Source of the DNA: Desulfogranum mediterraneum DSM 13871
GTDB taxonomy: Bacteria > Desulfobacterota > Desulfobulbia > Desulfobulbales > Desulfobulbaceae
Assembly: GCF_000429965.1 (NCBI RefSeq)
Contig: NZ_AUCW01000015.1
Coordinates: 62,001-126,000, forward strand
DNA: 64,000 nucleotides
Direction: 5' to 3'
The notes under the pieces were generated by a model that was given only the letters and a program-made list of their open reading frames with translations, did no database searches and was not told the DNA's origin. The translations under genes were made by a program, and so were the position numbers. Of the stretch, positions 26,464-32,819 are shown piece after piece (the stretch's first letter is position 1; each line of letters begins with the position of its first letter).

Positions 26464-27276
26464 CTAGTAGGCAAAGATCCTGCCCTCCCTGGAGCCCAGC
26501 CAGCGTTCCCGAAAGGAGAGCGGCAGGATCCGTTTTTTCCGTTTACCCTTGGCCAGCCGCTTAAACTGCAGCTCGATGATCCCGCCGAGCTGATCAGGCT
26601 GCCCCTGCCGCTCGGCTGGAGCGCTGGAGTCAAGGCTCCTGGCAGCTTCGAGGGTCACTGCAGCCAGGGGCTGATCCCTGGAGGTCAGCACAGTGGGTAA
26701 GCACCCCTCGCCTCTGCCATCCCCCTGCTCCATCTTCAGGTGACTCTGGGCAAAGGCGGCCCTCATGCCCTGCGCCCCCCCTGCGCTCTCCAGATCACTG
26801 AACAGCACCATGGCACCAAACTGTTCCTTGAGCAGGGGCAGACGAATCATCTCCTCCAAAGGGTTGAGAGCAGACTTGCCCTGGCCTCCAAAGAGCGCGT
26901 TGAGCACCAGGATGGAGTTACCGTTGTTGCGGATAACCCCGAACTGGAGCCGGCGGCTTCTGGAGCAGCTCAACAGCGGCAGGCTGCCGCTGTTGAGCAT
27001 CCAGGAGCTATTTCTGGTCAGGATCGCCAGGTTGCTCTTTGTCGTCTTCCCTCCCCTGACGGAGGAGGCCAGAGGGCTTCGCACCTGGGTCAGGGTGTAG
27101 CTCATCTCCAGTGAGGCTGCCAGTTCCGGGAGGACGCTGGGCCCGGCATCCTCCGCCACCATCGATTCCCGGCAGCAGAGGATGTCGATCTCCTCTTTTT
27201 TCAGGCTGGCTGTGAGGGTTGGCAGGTCATGCTGTTGGTCCTCTGCGCTTGTTTGCAGGGTGGCAATGGTAATCAT
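26464..27276 (-). CDS. Probable endonuclease/exonuclease/phosphatase-fold protein
   Basis: About 270 aa from ATG 27276 (AGGAGT upstream). The beginning resembles an EEP-type strand-helix-strand ('MITIATLQTSAEDQQHDLPTLTASL...IDILCCRES'), with later strands 'SNLAILTRNSSWML', 'NSILVLNALFGG' and 'GAMVLFSDLESAGG' where EEP enzymes have N-x-H and G-D-x-N motifs. The catalytic residues are not well conserved here (Cys-Cys-Arg-Glu-Ser instead of x-x-Q-E; SDLES instead of GDFN), so it may be inactive or a distant relative. The C-terminus is basic (KGKRKKR). The family assignment is tentative. Confidence 0.45.
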   Translation of the reverse strand: MITIATLQTSAEDQQHDLPTLTASLKKEEIDILCCRESMVAEDAGPSVLPELAASLEMSYTLTQVRSPLASSVRGGKTTKSNLAILTRNSSWMLNSGSLPLLSCSRSRRLQFGVIRNNGNSILVLNALFGGQGKSALNPLEEMIRLPLLKEQFGAMVLFSDLESAGGAQGMRAAFAQSHLKMEQGDGRGEGCLPTVLTSRDQPLAAVTLEAARSLDSSAPAERQGQPDQLGGIIELQFKRLAKGKRKKRILPLSFRERWLGSREGRIFAY

Positions 27277-27376
27277 GGTCAGGTCACTCCTATGTGAGAG
27301 GATGGTGGTTTCATTCAGGCCGCCGGGCGGATCGCCTTCGGTCCCGGGAGATGGAGCGGTTAGGGAGATAAAGCGG

Positions 27377-27574
27377 TTAAGCAGCCTGGCCCTGGCTTTG
27401 CTTCGCCTGGCCAGGGGCAAAGATTTCCCGGACAATGCCCCCCTGCCACAGGGGAAAGGGGGCAAGCTCTGCTGAGACGCCTTTCCGCCTGAAGCCATGC
27501 AGACAGCACACATGGGCACACTCAAGGGCTTCACTGCGCAAGCCATCAATAAGTACAAACAGGAGCTTAACCAT
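27377..27574 (-). pseudogene. N-terminal fragment resembling an alkaline phosphatase-superfamily protein
   Basis: The frame from ATG 27574 begins 'MVKLLFVLIDGLRSEALEC'. The pattern hydrophobic strand-DGLR is how alkaline phosphatase/nucleotide pyrophosphatase-type proteins start (the Asp is the first metal ligand). After about 35 residues the sequence turns into low-complexity text ('PFPLWQGGIVREIFAPGQAKQ') with no fit to the family, then stops. I read it as a truncated remnant 100 bp upstream of the EEP-like gene. It could also be a chance frame. Confidence 0.3.
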
Positions 27575-27802
27575 AGCTCTCTCCGACAGAGGCTTAAAAC
27601 AGGGGGTGATCACCGGTGCTGCCACAGATCTCCTCCTGCAGCTCCCGGCTTGTCTGATACGCTCTAAGAGGTACCAACGGGCTGTTACGAAGAAGTTAAT
27701 CAGGGATTATGATTTGATGATTTTAGCTCAAGAGGCCTTGATACCTGGTTCATCTGACCAGCCTCCCGGGAACGGGCAGAAATCCTCCGACTGGTCCTCC
27801 GC

Positions 27803-27834
27803 CTAAAAGGCTAAAAGGCTAAAAGGCTAAAAGG
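27803..27834. repeat. Four perfect tandem copies of CTAAAAGG
   Basis: The octamer CTAAAAGG repeats four times without interruption. Such short arrays can change copy number by slippage. It lies 210 bp upstream of the next gene start, so any effect on expression is speculative. Confidence 0.9.
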
Positions 27835-27902
27835 AAGCGTACTCGTCGCTTACGAGTCTACGGAAGCTGGCTGGAACAATCGGGAAGGAAAAACTCACTC
27901 TT

Positions 27903-27920
27903 TTGTAACACCACTGTAAC
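27903..27920 (+). promoter_or_regulatory. Pho-box-like direct repeat
   Basis: TTGTAAC-ACCA-CTGTAAC: two 7-bp half-sites with a 4-bp spacer, the 11-bp period used by PhoB-type regulators (consensus CTGTCAT/CTGTAAC repeats). An AT-rich GATTAAAAAT follows where a -10 box would lie. It precedes the secreted-protein gene by 123 bp, in a region that also contains a PlcP/Agt pair. A chance match cannot be excluded. Confidence 0.35.
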
Positions 27921-27968
27921 CGCTGATTAAAAATCACCAACCATGATGGCATGGCTTAGCATACGCTG

Positions 27969-28001
27969 GACAGCCCCCAGGCCGGAAACCTGGGGGCTGT
28001 C
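27969..28001. other. Perfect 13-bp hairpin
   Basis: GACAGCCCCCAGG and its exact complement flank a 7-base loop. There is no T-run on either side, so it is not a standard terminator. It could be a leader structure of the gene starting at 28044, 43 bases away, or a protein-binding palindrome. Confidence 0.6.
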
Positions 28002-28043
28002 TGCTTATCTGCCCATCTTCCACTGTTCAGGACATAACCTGCC

Positions 28044-28736
28044 ATGCACACTCGACGACCTGCCCATTGGACCTTCACCCTGTCCCTGATGCTGATCTTC
28101 TGCCTGCCGCTGCCGGCCGGGAGTGAGCCCAGCCGCCTCTATCGGCAACAGACCGGTGACCAAATCCAGGAGTTCAGCTGGGAGCTCAACCGCCAAGAGG
28201 AGCTGGTGGTGATCACCTCCAGGGAAGAGGACGGAAAGTACAGCACCACCTGCACCCAGGACGGCAACACGCTCCTCTGGAGCTACAGCAAGGGCCAGAG
28301 GCAGCTGACTGTCCGCCGGGCAGAGAACATCCTCCAGCTCTCCGGCCGAGACGGGAAAACTCAGCTGAGCCGGACGATTCCCCTGGATCACCGCCCCTGG
28401 TACCAGGCCCTCTCCTACAGTCTCCGCACCCTGATCCTGGGCACGACAGAGGAGGTATCATTCTGGATGATCCGACCGGACAATCTGGAGCCAGTGCGGC
28501 TGGAGGCCCGGAAAAAGGAATGCGAATCCCTGGAGTGGGCCGAGCAAGAGGTCCCGGCCTGCAGGGTAGAGGTGAGTACGGGAGGATTGATGGCCTCTTT
28601 CTGGCACGCCTCCTACTGGTTTCGTCAGAGTGATGCGGCCTTTATCCACTATCAGAGCGTCCATGGGCTGCCGGGAACACCGCCGACCACCATTCGCCTG
28701 ATCAGAGAGGGGCTATCAGGCCACCCCCGTGGCTGA
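28044..28736 (+). CDS. Secreted protein of unknown function
   Basis: 230 aa. The N-terminus is a Sec signal peptide ('WTFTLSLMLIFCLPLPAGS', cleavage near residue 27). The mature part is a beta-rich domain of about 200 residues with regular charged/hydrophobic alternation ('QEFSWELNRQEELVVITSREEDGKYSTTC', 'EEVSFWMIRPDNLEPVRLEARK') and four cysteines... of which two lie in the C-terminal half ('KECESLEWAEQEVPACRVEV'). The pattern recalls periplasmic DUF3108-like proteins, but I cannot assign a family. It is convergent with the glycosyltransferase gene (14-bp gap) and lies downstream of a Pho-box-like site. Confidence 0.65.
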   Translation: MHTRRPAHWTFTLSLMLIFCLPLPAGSEPSRLYRQQTGDQIQEFSWELNRQEELVVITSREEDGKYSTTCTQDGNTLLWSYSKGQRQLTVRRAENILQLSGRDGKTQLSRTIPLDHRPWYQALSYSLRTLILGTTEEVSFWMIRPDNLEPVRLEARKKECESLEWAEQEVPACRVEVSTGGLMASFWHASYWFRQSDAAFIHYQSVHGLPGTPPTTIRLIREGLSGHPRG

Positions 28737-28750
28737 CGCAGCTCTGGGAA

Positions 28751-29743
28751 TCATGCCAATGCAAGGTTGCTGCAGAACTGGCGGGTGCAGGCCTCCCAGG
28801 AATACTCCCTGGCCGTGGCCAGACAACCCTCCGGTGCAACCTTCAGCGCCCCGTGGACGGCCTTGGCCAGGTCCTGGTCCACCACCCCGTTGAAGCCGTT
28901 TTTAACGATATGGCGCGGCCCGGTAACGGGAAAGGCCGCCACCGGAACTCCGCAGGCCATGGCCTCCAACAGGACCACCCCAAAGGTATCGGTGAGACTG
29001 GGAAAGACAAAGACATCGGCAGCGGCCAGAAGACGCGCCAGGGACTCGCCCTGTTGGACTCCGGTGAACCGTACCTCCGGATAGTCACGTTGATAGCTGG
29101 CCAGGGCCGGCCCTGCGCCCACCACATACTTGGTCCCGGCCAGGTCCAGATCGAGAAAGGCGGGCAGGTTCTTTTCCACCGCCACCCTCCCCAGATAGAG
29201 CAGGATGGGACCCGGCTGGTCACCCTGCTTTTTCTGACGCGGCCGAAACAGGGCGGTGTCCACCCCCCGGGACCAGGGGACCAGGTTGCTGAAATGTCGC
29301 TCCTGAAGCTCATCCAACAGGGTGGGCGCGGCCATGGTCCGGACGGCACCGGCGTGGAAACGGCGGACATACCAGTAGCTCAGGGCGAGCGGGATGGGCA
29401 GACGTAAGCGGATATATTCCGGGAAACGGGTATGATAGGAGCTGGTAAAGGGTCGGCCCAGCTGCAGGCAGGCCCTCCTGGCAGCCCTGCCAATGGGGCC
29501 CTCGGTGACGATATGGACTGCATCGGGACGGTGCTGCTCTAAAACCCTACGGATGGTGTGAGCGCTGACCAGGGCCAGGCGGATCTCCGGATAGGTGGGG
29601 CAGGGGACCGTGGGATATTGCCCCGGACAGAGGACCCGGACCTGGTGGCCCCAGGACTCAAGGGTTGCGATGGTCTTACCCAGGGTGGTGACCACCCCGT
29701 TAATTTGAGGATGCCAGGCATCGCTTGCTATACAGATGTTCAT
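28751..29743 (-). CDS. Agt-type lipid glycosyltransferase (GT4)
   Basis: About 330 aa. It has the GT-B fold of family GT4: 'ICIASDAWHPQINGVVTTLGKTIATLESWGHQVRVLCPG' at the N-terminus, the acceptor-side 'SSYHTRFPEYIRLRLPIP', and donor-site 'LLYLGRVAVEKNLPAFLDL' with the E-x7-E motif in 'FPSLTDTFGVVLLEAMACGVPV'. This is the subtype found beside plcP, where Agt glycosylates diacylglycerol under phosphate limitation. Its start overlaps the 3' end of the plcP-like gene by 44 bp, so the two are coupled. The sugar (glucose or glucuronic acid in known cases) cannot be read from sequence. The start codon is uncertain (29743 or 29758). Confidence 0.85.
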   Translation of the reverse strand: MNICIASDAWHPQINGVVTTLGKTIATLESWGHQVRVLCPGQYPTVPCPTYPEIRLALVSAHTIRRVLEQHRPDAVHIVTEGPIGRAARRACLQLGRPFTSSYHTRFPEYIRLRLPIPLALSYWYVRRFHAGAVRTMAAPTLLDELQERHFSNLVPWSRGVDTALFRPRQKKQGDQPGPILLYLGRVAVEKNLPAFLDLDLAGTKYVVGAGPALASYQRDYPEVRFTGVQQGESLARLLAAADVFVFPSLTDTFGVVLLEAMACGVPVAAFPVTGPRHIVKNGFNGVVDQDLAKAVHGALKVAPEGCLATAREYSWEACTRQFCSNLALA

Positions 29744-30518
29744 AGTCTTGATCACCACTCAGCTGCTCCACCCAAAAGAGATCTTTATTCCACTCGATGA
29801 TGCCCAGATGGCCCTCCTTGCTCTCGGCCAGGGCGGTACAGCTCTCCACCCAGTCACCGGAGTTGTTGTAGAGCATGCTCCCCATGGTACGGATCCCGGC
29901 CCGGTGGATATGGCCGCAGATCAGACCGTCCACCTCACACGCCTCCGCCTCCTGAACCACCACCTCTTCAAAACGCCCCATATAGTTGACCGCGATCTTC
30001 ACCTGGTGCTTCAACCAGGCAGAAAGTGAATGGTACTCCTTGCCCATGGCGCGTCTGCCCAGGTTGACCCAGCGATTGACCACCAGGAGCATATTGTAGA
30101 CGGAGCTGCCGATGCCTGCCAGCCAGGGGCTGTTCTGGATCACGGGATCAAACTTGTCTCCATGGATGACCAGATAGCGCCGCCCCGAGGCCGTGGTATG
30201 GATCACCTGATGCTCGATCTGGATATGGTTGATGGTGTTGCCGCAGAACTTGCGGAGCACATGGTCGTGGTTGCCGGGGATATAGATCACCTTGGTCCCG
30301 TTTTTTGCCTTGTCAAAGACGGTCTTGACTATCCGATCATTGACCTCGGGCCAGTGCCATCTCTTCTGGGCCTGAAGCAGATCGAGGATATCCCCGGTAA
30401 GATAGAGGAACTCAGATTCCGTCTTCTCTAAGAAGTCCAACAGCTGTCTGCTTTGCAGATTTTTGGTCCCCAGGTGGGTATCCGAGATCCAGATGGAACG
30501 AAACGAGGGTATCGACAT
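29700..30518 (-). CDS. PlcP-type phospholipase C (calcineurin-like metallophosphoesterase)
   Basis: 272 aa. Metal-site motifs in order: 'SDTHLG' (10s), 'LTGDILDLL', 'PGNHDHVLR', 'VIHGDKFD', 'GHIHRA', then 'NNSGDWVESCTAL'. This series, including 'YLVIHGDKFD', 'LSAWLKHQVKIAVNYMGRFEE' and 'GDWVESCTA', matches the PlcP group, usually mislabelled UDP-2,3-diacylglucosamine pyrophosphatase (LpxH). PlcP cleaves phospholipids to diacylglycerol, which the Agt glycosyltransferase next door then uses. The start is ATG 30518 after GAGGAG. I saw no Pho box in the 139-bp gap upstream. Confidence 0.87.
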   Translation of the reverse strand: MSIPSFRSIWISDTHLGTKNLQSRQLLDFLEKTESEFLYLTGDILDLLQAQKRWHWPEVNDRIVKTVFDKAKNGTKVIYIPGNHDHVLRKFCGNTINHIQIEHQVIHTTASGRRYLVIHGDKFDPVIQNSPWLAGIGSSVYNMLLVVNRWVNLGRRAMGKEYHSLSAWLKHQVKIAVNYMGRFEEVVVQEAEACEVDGLICGHIHRAGIRTMGSMLYNNSGDWVESCTALAESKEGHLGIIEWNKDLFWVEQLSGDQDYEHLYSKRCLASSN

Positions 30519-30657
30519 GTTATGCTTCTCCTCTTGGTTTTTAAAAAGCGTATACGGTGCCTTGAGACCTTGCCGCTTTTGCCGGCTTCAGCCTTTGCCT
30601 GCTCAGGGAGAGGGCCTATCCGGCACAGTCCAGCAACGCAGCATCCGCTCTAGCGCT

Positions 30658-31710
30658 CTAGGTGTGGCCTTCAACCACCTGAAACTCCAGGGTAGAGGCC
30701 GTGACCCGACTCCGGCCGAAGTGAAAGAAGAGCAGCAAGCAGAGGAGCTGCAGGCTGATCATGGCCAGAGGCTCGCCCAGGATGGTCAAGCCGTGGCCAA
30801 TGGAAGGCAAGGAGGTGGGGGCGCTGGAGAGCGGCTTGAGAACCATCCAGACTCCATAGGGCAGTACGGCCAGGCTCATCTTTTGGTAGGCGGAGACAGT
30901 GCCAAAACCACGGAAATCGGCGCGCAGGGTCTCGGAAAAGAACCTCCAGAGCTGGGAGACCAGCAGGCTGGAGAGAAAGGCGGTACAGTACCAGCCCCGC
31001 AGATAGCAGCCGGCAGCCAACAGACCGGTGCTGGTGTAGACCAACGAGGTGATCCCCTGGATGGGGATCAACTTCTCCCCGGCCAGGGCTCCCTCATAGA
31101 CCGCCTTTTTGGTTGGCGCCTCAAAGACCACGGCCAACTCGGCAAGGAGTCGCCGGGTCCTCGGGCTGCAGGCGGCAAGCGGTTTACCGTAGCAGCAGCC
31201 GAAGCTGAGACAGGCCAACCTGCCCAGCCCCTCGCCCAGGATATAGGCGATCCCCATGGCGGCAAGGACCGCCCTGGTATCGATCTGGGCTTGCTGCAGG
31301 GCGGCCAGCAACTGGTTCACCCCCAGGATGGCCCAAGGGATGATGACCATGCCGCAGAAAAATGCCCCGCCGATGGTAAAGGTGTAACGCTTTTTCTCCA
31401 CCAACCTGGCCATGGTTCCGGCGGCAGGGATGCAGATGGCCAGGATCAGGGCAAACAGGGCCAGGACACCGTTCAGCGGTACGGCGGCCGCCCGCAGCAG
31501 AATCAGGGCGTAGAGCAGGGAAAGGCAGGTGGAGCCGGCAATGACCAGCCCATACCAGGTAAAATTGACCCCCTCCCAACTGCTGCCGGCCTGTTTCCTG
31601 GCAGGAACAACAGCCACCATCTGAAATTGTTCACCGGGAAGGTAGCGCAGCCCCAGGACGATGATCATAGCGAACAGCAGGGTTGAGCAACAGATAAAGA
31701 GCAGATTCAT
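30658..31710 (-). CDS. Lgt-like membrane diacylglyceryl transferase family protein
   Basis: 350 aa, about eight membrane segments. It carries 'GEGLGRLACLSFGCCYGKP', a variant of the Lgt signature (G-R-x-G-x-F-x-x-G-x-x-x-G), and a C-terminal 'WRFFSETLRADFRGFG' like the R-F-x-x-E-x-x-R-x-x-x-R-G element of Lgt. Lgt moves diacylglycerol from phosphatidylglycerol to prolipoprotein cysteine. This protein is longer and lacks the H-G-G-L region, so it is probably a paralogue with another acceptor. It lies between the decarboxylase-like gene (54 bp upstream) and the plcP-like gene (139 bp downstream), all on one strand. Confidence 0.7.
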   Translation of the reverse strand: MNLLFICCSTLLFAMIIVLGLRYLPGEQFQMVAVVPARKQAGSSWEGVNFTWYGLVIAGSTCLSLLYALILLRAAAVPLNGVLALFALILAICIPAAGTMARLVEKKRYTFTIGGAFFCGMVIIPWAILGVNQLLAALQQAQIDTRAVLAAMGIAYILGEGLGRLACLSFGCCYGKPLAACSPRTRRLLAELAVVFEAPTKKAVYEGALAGEKLIPIQGITSLVYTSTGLLAAGCYLRGWYCTAFLSSLLVSQLWRFFSETLRADFRGFGTVSAYQKMSLAVLPYGVWMVLKPLSSAPTSLPSIGHGLTILGEPLAMISLQLLCLLLFFHFGRSRVTASTLEFQVVEGHT

Positions 31711-31764
31711 GATACTTCCTTGGAGTTATTGTTTGGGGATGATCCTCTGGCTTGCAGCAAGGGA

Positions 31765-32796
31765 TCAGTTGCTCCTCTCCCGGACGCCAGGGCCGCCGGG
31801 TCTGCGATGGCCGATGGTGGAACGAACCTTGATATCGGTCTCCACCAGCGGCTGGCATAGGCCGGAGGAGAACCTGCTGCTGACATCGGTGCGCCTGAGA
31901 TTGACCAGGAGGTCATCACTGAAGGCCATGGCATTTTTTTGAAAGATCAGGATATCGGTGGAGCTCCCAGGTCGATAGACACTCTTGGCCGCCCCCTTGA
32001 TCACGGTCATGCCCTTGGTTACGGTGCGGGGCTGGTCGTAACGGATACTGCTGTAGCACTGCCGGATGTCCCCGATCATCAGGGCAACGACCTCGATCAT
32101 GGCCACCAGGCCCACCAGGCTGCCGCCCTCCACGTTGGTATCGATGATGGTGACCACCCGCCGATTCTTGGCATGGAGCGAGGCCAGCGAAACGATGGCC
32201 CTGGGGTTGCAGGAGTGATAGTGCCCGTCCAACTCATAGATATCCACCACCCTGCCGGTGACCGGCAGGTGATTGTAGTGATACTTGTCCGGGGTCAGGC
32301 GAAAGACGGCAAAATCGCCGCCAGCAAAACAGGAAAACCAACGCTCCTTGGGACCAAGCAGTTCACGGGCCGAGAAGAACTTTTCCTTGATAAAGAGTTC
32401 AGGCGTGCGGGCAAAGGAACCCAGCAGGACCTTGCTGTCCGCCGGAGAGACGATGGCGGTCGGCGAGGGATCCATGGGCCGGCAGTCCCAGTAACGGATC
32501 TGTCGTTCAAAGACCTTTCTCGGGGTATCCAGCCGCTCGACCGGGAGCAGGCAATCGCGCCAGTCAGCCCCGATCTTGTTGAGCATCGCCAGGCCGCTCG
32601 TCTTCCCGGGCCTGGTCAGCAGGTCATAATGAAGAAAGCCCAGCAGGCTGGAGACCTGCCTGGAGGTCAAGGCCTTGAACAGGGTGGGGGCATGTTCCCG
32701 AACCCTGCTGTAGATAAGATGGACAGAGCGGTCGGCGATCAACTCTTCGCTGACGACCTCGCCGGTCTCGCGGACAATGTATTGATGGGTAAGCAT
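31765..32796 (-). CDS. Phosphatidylserine decarboxylase-family protein
   Basis: 343 aa. The pyruvoyl-type decarboxylase elements are all present: Asp120 in 'VSPADSKVL', His in 'RLTPDKYHYNHLPVTGRV' (173/176), 'VEGGSLVGLVAMIEVVALMIG' and the self-cleavage site Gly277-Ser278 in 'YRPGSSTDILIFQ' (GSS where E. coli Psd has GST). It should cleave into beta and alpha chains, with a pyruvoyl group on the new alpha terminus. Substrate may be phosphatidylserine or a related lipid headgroup. It is a diverged type with extra N-terminal 90 residues. No pssA lies nearby. The upstream 793-aa gene ends 23 bp before it. Confidence 0.85.
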   Translation of the reverse strand: MLTHQYIVRETGEVVSEELIADRSVHLIYSRVREHAPTLFKALTSRQVSSLLGFLHYDLLTRPGKTSGLAMLNKIGADWRDCLLPVERLDTPRKVFERQIRYWDCRPMDPSPTAIVSPADSKVLLGSFARTPELFIKEKFFSARELLGPKERWFSCFAGGDFAVFRLTPDKYHYNHLPVTGRVVDIYELDGHYHSCNPRAIVSLASLHAKNRRVVTIIDTNVEGGSLVGLVAMIEVVALMIGDIRQCYSSIRYDQPRTVTKGMTVIKGAAKSVYRPGSSTDILIFQKNAMAFSDDLLVNLRRTDVSSRFSSGLCQPLVETDIKVRSTIGHRRPGGPGVRERSN

Positions 32797-32819
32797 GATA
32801 CTGATTATAAAATATTTTT

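Larger units (their letters stand above)
27575..28043. other. Long intergenic region with repeats and regulatory candidates
   Basis: 469 bp upstream of the secreted-protein gene. It holds four tandem CTAAAAGG units, a Pho-box-like direct repeat and a 13-bp perfect hairpin, each listed separately. No gene was recognised. Confidence 0.5.

Noticed and set aside
29700-30518. LpxH/UDP-2,3-diacylglucosamine pyrophosphatase
   Set aside because: The sequence follows the PlcP pattern (YLVIHGDKFD, GDWVESCTA) and is coupled to a diacylglycerol-type glycosyltransferase rather than lipid A genes.
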